This document shows, piece by piece, positions 1 through 13,300 of a stretch of 64,000 nt of DNA; position 1 is the stretch's first letter; each line of letters starts with the position of its first letter. The notes below the pieces were generated by a model that saw only the letters and a program-made list of their open reading frames with translations, made no database searches and was not told the origin of the DNA. The translations under genes and the position numbers were made by a program. Origin of the DNA: Nelumbo lutea (taxonomy: Eukaryota; Streptophyta; Magnoliopsida; Proteales; Nelumbonaceae). The DNA lies in assembly GCA_022828595.1 (NCBI GenBank), contig JAKGHH010000001.1:68382401-68446400 (forward strand), read 5' to 3'.

Positions 1-907
1 CCTTCTCCCTCACAAAGTGATAATCAACCTCTATGTGCTTGGTTCTTTCATGAAACACCGGATTAGAAGAAATATGAGCTGCAGCCTGATTGCCAAAATA
101 GAGATTCATTGGAGTATTAATGTTGTACCCTATCTCCTGTAGAAGGTTCCTTAGCCACACTAATTCACAAGCAGTATGTGCCATAGCTCTATATTCTGCC
201 TCTGCACTGCTTTTTGCCACAACTGTCGGCTTCTTACTTTTCCATGTCACCAGATTACCTCCCCAGAAAAGTGCAATAACCTGTGGTAGACCGCCTATCA
301 GACATAGAACCAGCCCAGTCAACATCGATATACCCTTCTATTTCAAGTGTTCCACTACTTTTGTATATCAAACCACAACTAGGGGCCCCTTTTAAATACC
401 TCACAATTCTTAGAACCGCATTCCAATGAGGAACCAAAGGTTTCTGCATGAACTGACTTACCACACCAACCACAAATGAAATATCTAGCCGAGTAATGGT
501 TAGGTAGTTTAGTTTACCTACAAGTTGTCGATATCTGCTAGGGTCTTCAAACACTTCACCCATATCACTGCTCGGCTTAGTATTTGTTTCCACAGTATTT
601 CAGCTGGTTTAGCACCTAACAAACATGTTTCCTCTTGCAAATCAAGCACATATTTCCTCTGACACAAATTAATACCGTGCTTAGACCTTGCTACTTTTAT
701 CCCCAAGAAATATTTCAATTTACCAAGGTCCTTTATTTGAAAATGTTCCTGTAGAAAAGTCTTCAACCTATCAATGCCCATTTTATCATTCCCGGAAATA
801 ACAATATCATCTACATACACCACCAATAGTATTTTTCCTGCCGGAGAGTCATGACTGAAGACGGAATGATCAACTTGGCACTGTTTCATACCAAACTTCT
901 TTACCAC
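1..907 (-). pseudogene. Copia-1 reverse transcriptase and RNase H, incomplete at window edge
   Basis: RT C-terminal part 518-907 with catalytic YVDDIVISGNDKMGIDRLKT and DLGKLKYFLGIKVARSKHGI; 255-593 with RQLVGKLNYLTITRLDISFV and IDVDWAGSMSDRRSTTGYCT. RNase H continues to position 1 (SAEAEYRAMAHTACELVWLR, NQAAAHISSNPVFHERTKHI). The RT fingers region is deleted between about 907 and 989. Confidence 0.9.
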
Positions 908-988
908 CTCACTGAACCTACCAAACCATGCTCAAGGAAACTGTTTAAGCCCATATATAGCCTTCATGAGTCTGCATACCTTACCTTT

Positions 989-2273
989 CTAGGTCCGAGA
1001 ATAGCCAAGGAAGATGCATTTAAGGGATCGTGCATCTAACTTGTCATTCCCGGGGCCCAGATTATGGACAAAGCAGACACACCCAAATACCCGGGGAGAA
1101 AGAGGAAACAAAGACAAGATGGGAAACCAGGTAGTAAATGGGGAATGACCATCAAGGATAGATGTGGGCATCCGATTAATCAAGAAGCAAGAAGTAAGCA
1201 CCACATCACTCCAAAAGGGTTTGGGAACATTCATGTGATGCATGATGGATCGGGCTGTTTCCAAGAGATGACGATTCTTTCTCTCAGCCATTCCATTTTG
1301 TTGTGGGGTGTATGAACATGAGGTCTGATGTATAATGCCATGTTGGTCCAAGTATTCTTGAAATGATGAAGATAAATATTCACAGCCATTATCAGAACAA
1401 AAAATTTTAATGTGAACACCAAATTGATTGCGAATCTCAGCATAAAATTTCTAGAAGATGGTAAACAATCCACTTATTTCTTTCATTAAATAGAATCACG
1501 TCATCCTTGAAAAATCATCAACAAAAATGACAAAATATCTATATCCATTATATGACATCACTTTATAGTGAATCAAAGAAAAAGGACTCGACACACGGTT
1601 ATCAATTCTAGAACTAAAGGGAACACGATGGTGTTTCCCAAACTGATATGGCTCACAATCTAAAACAGAAAGTTGACTCAACGAAGGAACCAAAGATTTC
1701 AAAACTTTCAGCGAAAGATGACCAAATCGACAGTGCCACTAGAGAGAAGAGAGAGATGACCGGAGAGATGTTGATGTTCTTCCACCACTGTCAAGATAAT
1801 ACAATCCACCAGCTTCATGCCCTCCACCAATCTTCATCCCCGTCTTGAGATCCTGAAAAACACACATAGAAGGGTAAAAAGGTAATGGAACAATTAAGTG
1901 ACTTGGTCAGCTTACTAACAGACATAAAGTTAAACAAAAATTTAGGGGCATACAAAACTGAGGATGGGGATACAGGGTCCAAGTCAACATTACCAACACC
2001 ACAAATGGAGGATGTGGAAGCATTAGCAAGGGTAACAAATTGTGATGTTGAGCAATGAGAGAGGAAAGAAAACACACATGGAGTTCCAGTCATGTGATCG
2101 GAGGCTCCAGAGTCAATAATCCAAGGATTGAGTGTGGATGCCAAACAAGCCATACCTGAGTGTGCAAAGGTAGCCGTGTTCTGTTGAGATGTGGATTGGA
2201 CAAACCTCTCATACTCATCACGTGGAACACTCACCATCTCATTCCCAGAACTATCTGTGGATGTAAGAGGCAT
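989..2273 (-). pseudogene. Copia-1 protease and integrase
   Basis: Protease WIIDSGASDHMTG with SVSKLTKSLNCSITFLPFYV (1815-2273). Integrase pieces at 1496-1702 (HYKVMSYNGYRYFVIFVDDF) and 989-1351 (YTPQQNGMAERKNRHLLETA, FLINRMPTSILDGHSPFTTW, LKCIFLGYSRT). Frames change at least twice. Confidence 0.88.
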
Positions 2274-2294
2274 TTGATTAGCTAAACGATTCTC

Positions 2295-3267
2295 CTATCT
2301 GGAACTGGAACTAGTGTCACTAGTCATGGCATGATTGGCCCAGGTTGAGGGTGGACCATGCAAGTCATAGCGATAATTAATGGTATGTCCATCCATACCA
2401 CAATGAGTGCACCTCCTCGGACCTGAGCCACGTCCTCTACCACGAGCTCCCCCTGAATCTCTACCTCCAATACGACCACTACCACGGTTATAGGTAAGTC
2501 CACCACCACCATTCCGGCCATATACCGGACCACTGCTACCACCACGGCCAGACTGAGCTCCCCAAGCTCCACCATTAACACCACGACCCCTTGACACTGC
2601 AAAGGCTGATCTATCTGAGACATTAGAGTTCTCAGTAGATCCAAGATTAGTCCTCCGAAGTCGAGCAAACACCTCTTCTAAAGAAGGGAGAGCTGACCCT
2701 CCTAGTATATGAGCCCGTACTGGTTCATACTCAGACTTCAACACTGCCAAAAATAAAGTCACATCAAGTTGTTCTCTCTGTTGTTGCTAAATTTTGACAT
2801 CAGAAGTGAGGGGGTGATAAACATTCAACTCATTACGGATGTTTCTCATACTAGCATAGTACTCCTCAAGACTCTAATTGCCCTGTTGCAGATTAAAGTA
2901 TTCCTGATACAGCTGATATACTCTAGTTGTATTGTCTTGACCAGAATACAACTTCTTAGCATGGTCCCACACATCTTTGGCAGTGTCAAGAAACATGAAA
3001 TTTACACTAATCTTGGGTTCCATACTATTCCATAGCCATGTGATAATCTGTGCATCTTCTTGTTCCCAGTCTTCATACTCATGAGAATCAGTGGAGGGTT
3101 TCTCCTCCCTTATGTGTTTCACCTTCTTCTTTGCCTTCAGAAAAAACTTCTACAGATTTAGCCCAAGGTATATAATTCTCTCCATTCAGTTTAATGGAGG
3201 TCATTTGAACATTCAGGTAGTCAGTAGGTATCATCACATTGGATTTGCTATCACTGTTATCTCCCAT
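2295..3267 (-). pseudogene. Copia-1 gag
   Basis: Starts at ATG 3267 (MGDNSDSKSNVMIPTDYLNV, then MTSIKLNGENYIPWAKSVEV). It frameshifts in the poly-T run near 3155 and continues EYEDWEQEDAQIITWLWNSM (2874-3122) and a Gly/Arg-rich part (2295-2762). The zinc knuckle CTHCGMDGHTINYR has Arg where the last Cys is expected. Confidence 0.88.
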
Positions 3268-3795
3268 TGCTGAATTCTGTTATCACTGAATTCGGCACAC
3301 TGCACACTATTTGAGCACACTGATCACACTGGTTTCAACACTTGTTATTGCTGAGCACACTGATCCTCCTTTGAATCACACAAAAAAACAGCATAAACCC
3401 TAACACACTACAGTCTGAAATTCCATCATACGATCTGAAACATAATTCCTATTTGATTAATAACAGAAAATATGAACAGAAATCTCTTACCTCATCACTT
3501 GAAAGACAAACCACACGAGAAGAAAATCAGTCCACACAAGACACCTACTGCACCACACGAATCAGCCCTCTCCTCTTCATCGATTAGGGGAGGGCTTCTT
3601 AGAAACCACAGCAACCGACCACACAAGACACAACTGGAGGCATAGAAACCTCCAAGGGAAGAGGGTGACCACTCCTTTTCAGCCCTTTCCCTTATCTCCA
3701 ATCGATGGCAGAGAAATCAAGGGAAAACCCTAGATTGAGTGTGCAGAGAACAAAAATCTAGGCAGATCCGAGTTGCTTAGTTTGCTCTGATACCA

Positions 3796-4067
3796 TGTTA
3801 GAATTCGGCCTGCCTTTGAGTTCTGTTAGTCTGATAACAATCAAGAAGAAAGAGGGAAGAAAGAGAGAGAGAGAGAAAAGAGGAGAAAAAGAGAGAAGAA
3901 AAGTCTGGTTCGAATTAGGGTAAAAGTTACACCCCCATTCGGCCAGACATGTTTTTATATTATTAACAGAATGGAAAAGACAAATGTGCCCTTATTTAAG
4001 TGAGGGACACTAGTTCTAATATAATATTACAGATCAGCATAAAGACAGAAATACCCCTACACTAACA
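3796..4067 (-). repeat. Copia-1 5' LTR (272 bp)
   Basis: Perfect terminal inverted TGTTAG/CTAACA. Contains a (GA)n/(CT)n stretch around 3860-3905 and is followed by the initiator-Met PBS. Its outer end is six bases from exon 17. Confidence 0.94.
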
Positions 4068-4072
4068 AATAC

Positions 4073-4147
4073 CTTGGCAATCATATCCTTTGTTACATGA
4101 AGCAGCTTCTCAATTACGATTTCCACTGAATCTTCCATGGTTGCTTT
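4073..4147 (-). CDS. CLASP: CLASP exon 17 (residues 1287-1311), last exon in window
   Basis: 25 codons: KATMEDSVEIVIEKLLHVTK then DMIAK, matching KDAMEDSVEIVIEKLLHVSKD of the family. Acceptor TTCTAG|AAA, donor AAG|GTATT. Only five intron bases follow before a Copia LTR starts at 4067. The remaining exons (family continues VSTEAEQCLTTVLSQYDPFR) are beyond position 1. Confidence 0.94.
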
Positions 4148-7100
4148 CTAGAAGTAAACACAAAGTTTTCAGTAAGATATCAGATTTGGGTAGGTGCACG
4201 AATGCTGCAGAGAGCCAGATTTTTGAGTTTGAAAGTACAGACATAGAAAAACATCCTACAATAGATTCAAAAAAGATAGAACATAGACCTGATTATTGAA
4301 CATTTCAACAATCAAAGAAAGAGAAAGTTCCCTGATTGAAGAATCAGAATCATCCAAAACCTCGAGTACAACAGTTAGAATCTGATTGAAATACTGCAGA
4401 TGCACAATTCGAAAACCATCAGCATCAAATTATTATCCACGAAAAATGGCTTGCTACTGTTATGATAAAAATTACATCTGTTCTTTTTTCCTCAACTTCT
4501 TGAGCAAACTATATCATGATTTGATTTGAAATCAGGACCCTTCTAGCACATGCAAAGGAAGATAACGAAATCAACTATTACATTAACTTTCATTTGCAAA
4601 ACAAAATATAAAAGGACAGAAAAAACTAGAAATAAGAAGCATTTTGTGGAACTTGCAAAAAATTGGTCTCAACAAGAAAAATCAGATAAAGAACTGTTCT
4701 AATTCATAAAAGGAAACGAAGAGGCAAAACTGTTGAGTCATGGGAACAATAATTTTCATGTGGAAGGGAACTGATTGTCACCATTTTTCTTTCATGCTTT
4801 TGGTGGTGGTGATTAGCAGAACTTTGCTGAAAGCAGAACAATTAAGGTCGCATTTGGCAGTCAGGTAAGGTAGCTCATTGGACCTTTAAAAAAGTTCTAT
4901 TAAAAAGTCAGTTAAGGGAGTTTGGTTAGCACCATTTACCAATGATAAATAAGGAGTATCAAGTTCCTGATAATATCAGTTTCTTATTTTCACCTCAATG
5001 TCAATATTACCCTTTATATAGCATACCGCATAAAAAACAATGCACCAATGCTATTAAAATAATTGCTACCATAAATAGAAAAGCTCCATTTGTCAATGTG
5101 TCCATTGACCTATCTCTACAAACATTTCAATTTGATTTGTGTAAGAGGTGTAACACAGGAGATGAAGGTGGTTTGGTGTAGTGTAGGTTGGAATGCTAAC
5201 AGGGATCATGCTTGTTGGGAGCGACCCAAAGGCATGGACAGGAATCAACTAAGCTAAAGCTTTTGTAGAGAGATATAAGCCTTGCCTAAAAAGAAACAAT
5301 TCATGCAACGGAAAGAGCAGCAATTAGCAGAATGAAAACAGTAATCATAAAGGAAAAAGAATAAAAAAACTTATAATTCCACATAAATATTAGTTGTGGC
5401 AGAACAGTGTGGAAAAACAAATCACAGATCACTTTTCTTGTTCTGGGTAAGAAGCTGTGGCAGAATAGTGTGGAAGAGAAGTAGTGGGTAAGGTTCAATA
5501 TTAGGGCTTTAGCATCAAAATGAAACATAGAAGAGACATGTTTGTGCTCTTTAAAAACCTTGACTGGGGTAAAATTGGAAACAAAATATCACTTAAAATT
5601 TTGGCCTGGATAAGTTAAAAGAACAAGGAGATTTGAACTCTTTTTTTTTTCACATTAATGGTTTGAAAAGGTTGATTTTGTTGGAACTCACCACATGTTA
5701 GAATCCCGTGTTTTCTCTTTATTTGATATTCGATCGGGGTGATGCCATGGATAACTAGTACTCATGGCTTGATCATTAATAGGATGGAAAAAAGACCAGC
5801 AGATTGGAAATGAAGATAATTATTTCCATTTTTTTTGTTTTTTTTTTCCGGGAGAGGAGGGCAAATTACTCAGAATAGAAAAAAAAAACACTTTCAAGTC
5901 TCACAATTTTCTATCTTCCATCAGTTTCTGAGAAGATGAAAATAAAATTGGCCAGATCTTTTTATGGAAAGATAGAAACAAGAAGAATTTCAGCAACTGG
6001 CAATGACTGAAGAGGTCAAAGGGCCTTAGAAACATCAAAACATTATTTTATACTATTTCTTTAAAGGTTGCAGCCATTAGAGAGAGCATATAGGCCCATG
6101 GAAGAAGGTTTGCAGAAAAGTACTACACAATACAGGATGGGATACCAGAAAGTTACTATACCATAATGTGCTTATGGAAAGGAAACATGAATTATTTTTA
6201 AGGATACGTGTTAAACTGCAACTACAAAGTTTCAAATGGGAAAATAATACAGTTTTACGAGGATACATGGGGTGATGCAGAATGTATTTTCCAAGTATGT
6301 CCAAGACCATAAGTCCCAAAAAGAAGATAATGCCTGCTTTTAAATTAGAGATGGATAGGTAGGGAGGAACCCTGTGTTTATACAAGCATTTCCTTCAAGG
6401 GAAGTAGAGAAGAGGTTTGATCCTTTGCCTAAGAGTGGTGAGAAATCTAATTATTTATTACCGCCTTGATCATCTCTTTGGTACTTGTTGAAGATTAATC
6501 AGTTTTATGATGTTTTTATAAATAGATGTTTTATGTTAGTTGTTAGATAGGAGGTGGGGACCACAGCAGTTATGTGAGTCCAAATTTTATTATGTTTTTG
6601 TGTCTTATATATGCTGTTTTATGTCTTGCCGCCCTATAAGGGCATAGTTGTCATTGTACTGCTCTATTATTTTTAATATAAATAATAAGTGAAGGGGGCA
6701 GCCAGATCATTGCTCCCCTTTCTTTTCAACTTTTCTTCTCTTCTTCTCCTTCTCTCTTCCTTCTTCTTGAAGAAACTCCTTTTATTTCATATTTTTTTAA
6801 TTCAGCAAGCTTTCTACTTGGTATCAAAGCAGCGGCTAGGGTTTCTAGAAGCATTCTCATGCAGCCCTAGATCAGCCGACTATATGAAGTAATAAAGGGC
6901 TGATCGATCTGCTGTAGATTGCCCAATTCTTGGATTTTTGGTGGGATCTAGTCATCAGGAAGGTGATCTACTGATCGGCATCAAAATTAGGAAGAATTGG
7001 AGTATGGGGAAGAGTCCTAGAAAAGTTGGACTCTTTGTTTTTGAGAGAGAAATGATGTTAGCATCTTGAGAGAGAAACTTGAGAATGTTTGATAACCAAG

Positions 7101-7366
7101 GAAAATGATGTTAGCATCTTGATTGTCCTAATGACTGTAAGGGTAGCACATTGGGCATCCATAACTAAATTATTCATGGCAGTACCTATGGATGCAACTC
7201 TCAGAGGGTGATGCAAAAACTTGCAGATAGTGCATTGCAAAAACATGCAAAAACTTTGATGGTTAATCCATGGGCAAGTGAGGGTCATCAGATACAGGTG
7301 GTGTTTAAAGAAATGACCCTCGAACTAAGTTATTTGGGGCCGACTGAGAATAATAATTCTTTAAGG

Positions 7367-7399
<33 letters not shown>

Positions 7400-10300
7400 T
7401 GCAAGGCATATAGTTGGTTTCCTCTTTGGGATGAACTCATTTTATTATGGTTGATTGTAGGGTAGCAACTGGTTAGATGCCAGAAAATTCTAAAGGACCT
7501 TGGTTCCTAAGACACTACAGTAGAGAAGTAAAAGCTTTGGCTATGAGTTTGAGTAGAAGATCAAGACTGTAATCAGTCTTGAATCCTAATAGGTTTTAGG
7601 TTTGCAAAACAGAAAAAAAAAGAGGGAGAAAGGAGAGGGAATAGAAGAGAAACAAGAGAACACAAGTTGTTGAAAGGAGGGACAGATTCTTACCGATCTG
7701 CCGCCGCCACTCTCTTAATATTTATAGGTTATGTTTAGTACATAATGGAAAGGACACATCTGCCCTTGGTACTTACATAATAAATAAAGTAAATAAAAGC
7801 TGAAATAAATAACTGAATTAACAAACTGACACTACTATAACTGAAACAAATAACTACACTGCTGTCCTATGAACACAGTGGGGACCACTGCAGTGGGGCC
7901 CACATCAGTGTTCTCTACACTCCCCCTCAAGTTGGGAGTAGATATCTATCATGCCCAACTTGGATAGGTCTGTCTCTAACTTCTTCCTTGGTACAGCCTT
8001 GGTGAGGATATCCGCGAGCTACATATTAGATGTGAAGTACGGAAGACACTTCTTGTGATGTGACCCTTTCTCGCACAAAATGTCGATCAACTTCGATATT
8101 TTTTGCTCTGTCATGCTGCACTGGGTTGTGGGCTATATTAATAGCTGCCTGATTATCACAATACAGCATTAAGGGCTTTTCATAGTCAATACCCAACTCT
8201 TCAAGTAGTGACCTCAGCCATAAGATTTCAGCCACTCCATTAGCCATTGACCTGTATTCCGCTTCAGCACTGGAGCAGGAAACAACACTCTGCTTCTTAC
8301 TCCTCCAAGAGACAAGGTTACCTCCCACCAGGGCACAATATCCAGAGGTAGACCTTTTGTCATCAACACTTCCAGCACAATCGGCATCTGTATAGACTTC
8401 CACCCTCATGTGATTATTGTTCTTGAGCAATATACCTCTACCCGGGCATCTCTTCAAGTATGCTAATATTCTCTCTGCCGCAAAAAAGATGTGAAGTTCT
8501 AGGGGAGTGCATGTACTGGCTAACAACACTAACTGCATAGCTGATATCCGGCCGAGTGAGGCAGAGATATAGAAGCTTTCCAACCAACCGTTGGAACATA
8601 ACTTTGTCTTCAAGAGGTTCCCCACCCTCTGCACTAATATTGTGATTTTGTTCGATGGGTGTATCAACCGGCTTAACACCCAACTTTCCAGTTTCCGCCA
8701 ACAGATCTAGAACATATTTTCTCTGAGAGATAAAAATCCCCTGCTTGGATCTAGCAACCTCAATACCCAAAAAATACCGTAGTGCACCAAGATCTTTCAC
8801 CTCAAACTCTTGATGAATGAGCTGTTTGAGGGACTCAATCTCATGACTGTCATTTCCTGTCACCACAATATCATCAACATATACTGCTAGTAGTGTCAGA
8901 GAGGACTCCACCCTCTTGATGAATAGTGTATGATCTGACTGGGCCTGTACATAACCAAACAATCCAAGGGCTAATCTGAACCTATCAAACCAGGCTCTAG
9001 GTAACTGCTTCAAACCATGCAATGCCTTGTTCAGTCGGCAAACCTTCTTACATGTCTTTGTATCATAGAATCTAGGAGGCAACTGCATGTAAACCTCTTC
9101 TTGTACGTCTCCATTCAGAAAGGCATTTTCAACATCCATCTGAAACAGGGGCCAAGAATGATTTGCTGCAAGGGATAACAAAACTCGAATGGTGGTCATC
9201 TTGGCCACTGGGGCAAAGGTCTCCAAGTAGTCTATACCATAAGTCTGAGTGAACCCCTTTGCAACCAGCCGGGCTTTGTACCTTTCAATAGAGCCATCAG
9301 CATTATGCTTCACAGTGAACACCCATCTGCATCCCACCGGTTTCTTTCCTTTTGGTGGGTCAACTAATGTCCAAGTATTATTCTTCAACAGGGCATCCAT
9401 TTCGACTTGCATTGCATCTTTCCATTCTGGAACTGATAAGGCTTCTTGCACTGTTCGTGGAATAGGAACATCGGCAATGGAAGTGAGATAGGACCGGTAA
9501 GATGGTGATAGATGACCATAGGATAAGAACTGTGAGATGCTGTGAGTTGTAGAAGTGGTGCAATGTCGTTTCCCTTTGCGAATGGCAATAGGGAGATCAA
9601 GGCCATCCACAGGAGGGGAAGTGACAACAGTGAGAGGTATCTTAGTAGGCTATGGATCTGGAGCCGCAGAAGGAACTGGAGCTGGCCGGGACTGCCGAGG
9701 ACTAGGATCAACCTGCATGCATCGCCTGTGATAGACTCTCAACTCCGGCTCCCTCTGACCACCCCCACCACTACAACCTTCATTATCCAGTGGAATAGGT
9801 AAAGGAACAGCCCCACTTCCACTCTCACTACTCTCCCCCTGAGGAAAGAAACCAAAAACAACCCCACTTCCACTCTCACTACTCTCCCCCTGAGGAGAAA
9901 CCCTAGGATAATAGGGTGTCTCCTCAAAGAATGTGACATCCATGGAGACAAACCGTATCCCTGAAACTGGATCATAGCAGCAATAACCCTTTTGAGTTTG
10001 TGCATAACCAAGGAAAATGCATTTGGAGGCCTTAGGTTTAAATTTGGAATGATGAGGCCCGAGAAGCTGAATGAAACAGGTACAACCAAAGGTTTTAAGG
10101 GGAACAATGAACAACTCCTCGTCTGGGTATAGAAGGGAAAAGGGGGTTCTCATATCAAGGACCCAAGAAGGAACTCGATTAATGAGATAAACTGTCGTGA
10201 GGATAGCATCACCCCAGAAGCGAATAGGTACATTGGAGGTAAACATAATGCTTCTAGCCACCTCCAAGATATGCCTATTCTTCCTTTCAGCAACGCCGTT

Positions 10301-13300
10301 CTGCTGTGGTGTATAAGGGCAAGTGCTCTGGTGAATAACTCCATGGCTAAGAAGGTAGGAGGTCAATGGCTGAGCAAAGTATTCCTTTGCATTATCAGAT
10401 ATAAGGACTTTGGTTTTGGTCCCAAACTGAGTGAGAACCATCTGATGGAAGTTTTGGGTCAGAGCAGGAACCTCATCCCGAAAACGCATAAGATAGACCC
10501 AAGAAAACCGGGTATGGTCATCAACAAACAGTAGAAAATATCTGTACCCACCCATAGAAGAGATATGATATGGCCCCCAAACATCAATATGCACAATTTC
10601 AAAAGAGAAATTACTCCTTTTATTACTTAAAGAATAAGAGGTTCTACAATGTTTGGCAAACTCACAACTCTCACACCTCAACTTTGATAACTCCACAGAC
10701 TCAAATAAAGCAGGAAACAGACTCTTCAAAGACTTAAAAGACAAATGACCTAATCGGTTATGCCAAAACATAACCGAACTCACAGACTGGGAAACAAAAG
10801 ACTTCTTATCCACTGACTCCTCCCGACGAGAACTCTCTCCAAGCAGATAGATCCCGTTCGTCTCACAGCCAGTCCCAATCACCTTCCTCGTCTCCAAATC
10901 CTGAAAAACACATCGGTCAGGGAAAAAGATTACTGAACAGTTCATGTTTTTGGTAATACTACTAATTGAAAGCAGGTTAGTATCAAGCTTAGGAACATAC
11001 AAGATAGAAGATAAAGAGATAGTATCCGATAGCTTGATGTCCCCCTTGCCCGAAATGGGAACAAGAGAGCCATCAGCAATGGATACTCTATCTCGGCCAG
11101 AGGACAAGTGATAAAAAGTGAACAAAGATGGCAAGCTAGTCATATGGTCAGATGCACCTGAATCTATTACCCAACAATGATCAGTATTACCTGGAGCTGA
11201 AGCATGGTAAGCTGAGGCTCGAGTACCTGAATGTGCAAATGCAGATGTGGCAGGAGCTGATGGTGACTGAGATGGCTGAGCTGAACTCCCAACTTCCTTT
11301 TCCAACTGTATGAGGGCAGCCCGAATAGCAGCTAAAGTCTCTAGGGATGTGCCTGATGAGGATGTTGAATCAGTGTTCACTGCCATATGAGCATTACCCT
11401 TCTTATTTCTTAGTTTTGCTGGGACCAAGTGAGGATGTAGCTTCCAACAAGTATCTTTTGTGTGTTTGGGTTTCTTGCAATGTTCACATACCAGATCCCG
11501 TTTATCTTCCTTCTTCCGGTCCCTTTCTGAGTCACCCCTTGGCTTGGGTTTAATAGCTGTCAAGGCTGGGAAAGAGGGTTGATGCTGCATCATGACTTTC
11601 CTCCTGTTCTCTTCACTATGCACCAGAGAGTATGCTTGAGAGAGGGTCACACTATCTCTTGTCAATATCTGTTGTCACACAATGTCATATTTTGAATTCA
11701 AACCAGCCAGAAACTCAAATACCCTATTCGTCTCGACTTGCTTTCTATGAGTCTGTGCATCTTTGGGACTCTCCCACTCAAGGGTCTCTAGATGGTCAAT
11801 TTCATGCCACAAGGATTTCAAGGTAGAGAAGTAGACAGAAACTGGCTTCTCTCCTTATTTAAGGCTATTCACCTCACACTTCAGTTCATAGGCTCTAGCA
11901 ACATTAAGGGGTTGGGAATAGATTTCTTTCACAACATCCCATATCTCTTTAGTTGTCTTTGCCCACAAATAATTTCGGCTGATATGTGGCTGCATAGAAT
12001 TACACAGCCATGCCATAACCAAATAGTTCTCTTGAACCCACTTGGTGTATGTTGGGTCCTCCTTGGAAGGTTCTTTCACATCTCCCAAGAGGTAGCCCAA
12101 TTTTCCCCTTCCTCCAATAGCCATCATGGATGATTGCGCCCACTCCAAATAATTTGACCCATCAAATCTCATAGTTGTAATCTGAAACCCGGTTTCAGAT
12201 ACACTACCATAACTGTGGTTTCCAAAACTACTTTTTCCCTGACCCTTAAACTCCATCTTTGATCAAGATTCAGTGGCTACAAACTGTTAGAGCAATACCA
12301 GAAAACAGAGTCAAACAAGCAAGTCTGAAATCTGATCCGAAACCAACACAAAACTGATCTGATCTGAAATCTGATCTGATCCGATCTGAAACCAACCCAA
12401 ATCTGATCTGAAATCAATCGCCTATCACAGTATATGCAAGAAATCAACTCAAATCTGATCTGAAATCAATCGGCATGCACAGTAGCAGGCAGCCTATCAA
12501 TCTGAGATGCTATTTTCTGAAATCACTACTGTGGGGCCCACTGCTGCGAGAGCAAAATTAGGGTTTCAACTGTAGGTCTGAAGTAAGTGCTCAGCTGCAC
12601 TCTCCAAGCAGTCCGCACAAGTGGGACTTGTCGTAGGGCAATATGAAACCCTAAAAACTAATCACCTTTGAAGAGGGGGTTCGGCCTAACAATCAAACAC
12701 TAGAAACAAACTTAAACACAGTTCGGCAAACCAAACCCTAGAACAGACTTAAACATAGTTCAGCCCCTCTTTCTAGATAGGTCCAACCTATCTCAACTGA
12801 TTGCAGTCTCTGAAACTCAGTAAAAAAAAACTTACTTATGTACTTCGGTTTACTGTCTTCTAGGGTTACCTGAACCCTAACCTTTGCTGCCTCTTCCTAA
12901 TTACCAACTCTCTGCAAGCCGCGACAAGTCTTCAACTGCTGCGAACCTCTCCTAGTAATCTCCAAGATTCAGCCACCGAAAAACTTCTTCAAAGCTTCCA
13001 GCCCTAGCTAGTCCTCATGTGGTCGGCTGGACTAGACACACATGAGAAGCCCTAGATAGGCTCTGATACCAAGTAGAAGATCAAGACTGTAATCAGTCTT
13101 GAATCCTAATAGGTTTTAGGTTTGCGAAACAGAAGAAAAAGAGGGAGAAATGAGAGAGAATAGAAGAGAAACAAGAGAACACAAGTTGTTGAAAGGAGGG
13201 ACAAATTCTTACCGATCTGCCGCCGCCACTCTCTTAATATTTATAAGTTATGTTTAGTACATAATGGAAAGGACACATCTGCCCTTGGTGCTTACATAAT

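Larger units (their letters stand above)
1..4067 (-). mobile_element. Copia-1, Ty1/Copia element cut by the window edge
   Basis: 5' LTR 3796-4067, PBS TGGTATCAGAGC at 3784-3795 on the minus strand, then leader, gag, protease, integrase, RT and most of RNase H down to position 1. The 3' LTR is outside. The LTR ends TGTTAG...CTAACA. The first five bases of CLASP intron 17 (GTATT) lie between exon 17 and the LTR and are the expected target duplication. Many frameshifts. Same orientation as CLASP. Confidence 0.94.

Noticed and set aside
2324..2668. Valine-rich 114-codon minus-strand ORF
   Set aside because: Alternate frame of the Gly/Arg-rich gag region of Copia-1.
4942..5181. Plus-strand 79-codon ORF in intron 15
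   Set aside because: No recognisable motif, AT-rich, and lies in intron sequence; probably chance.
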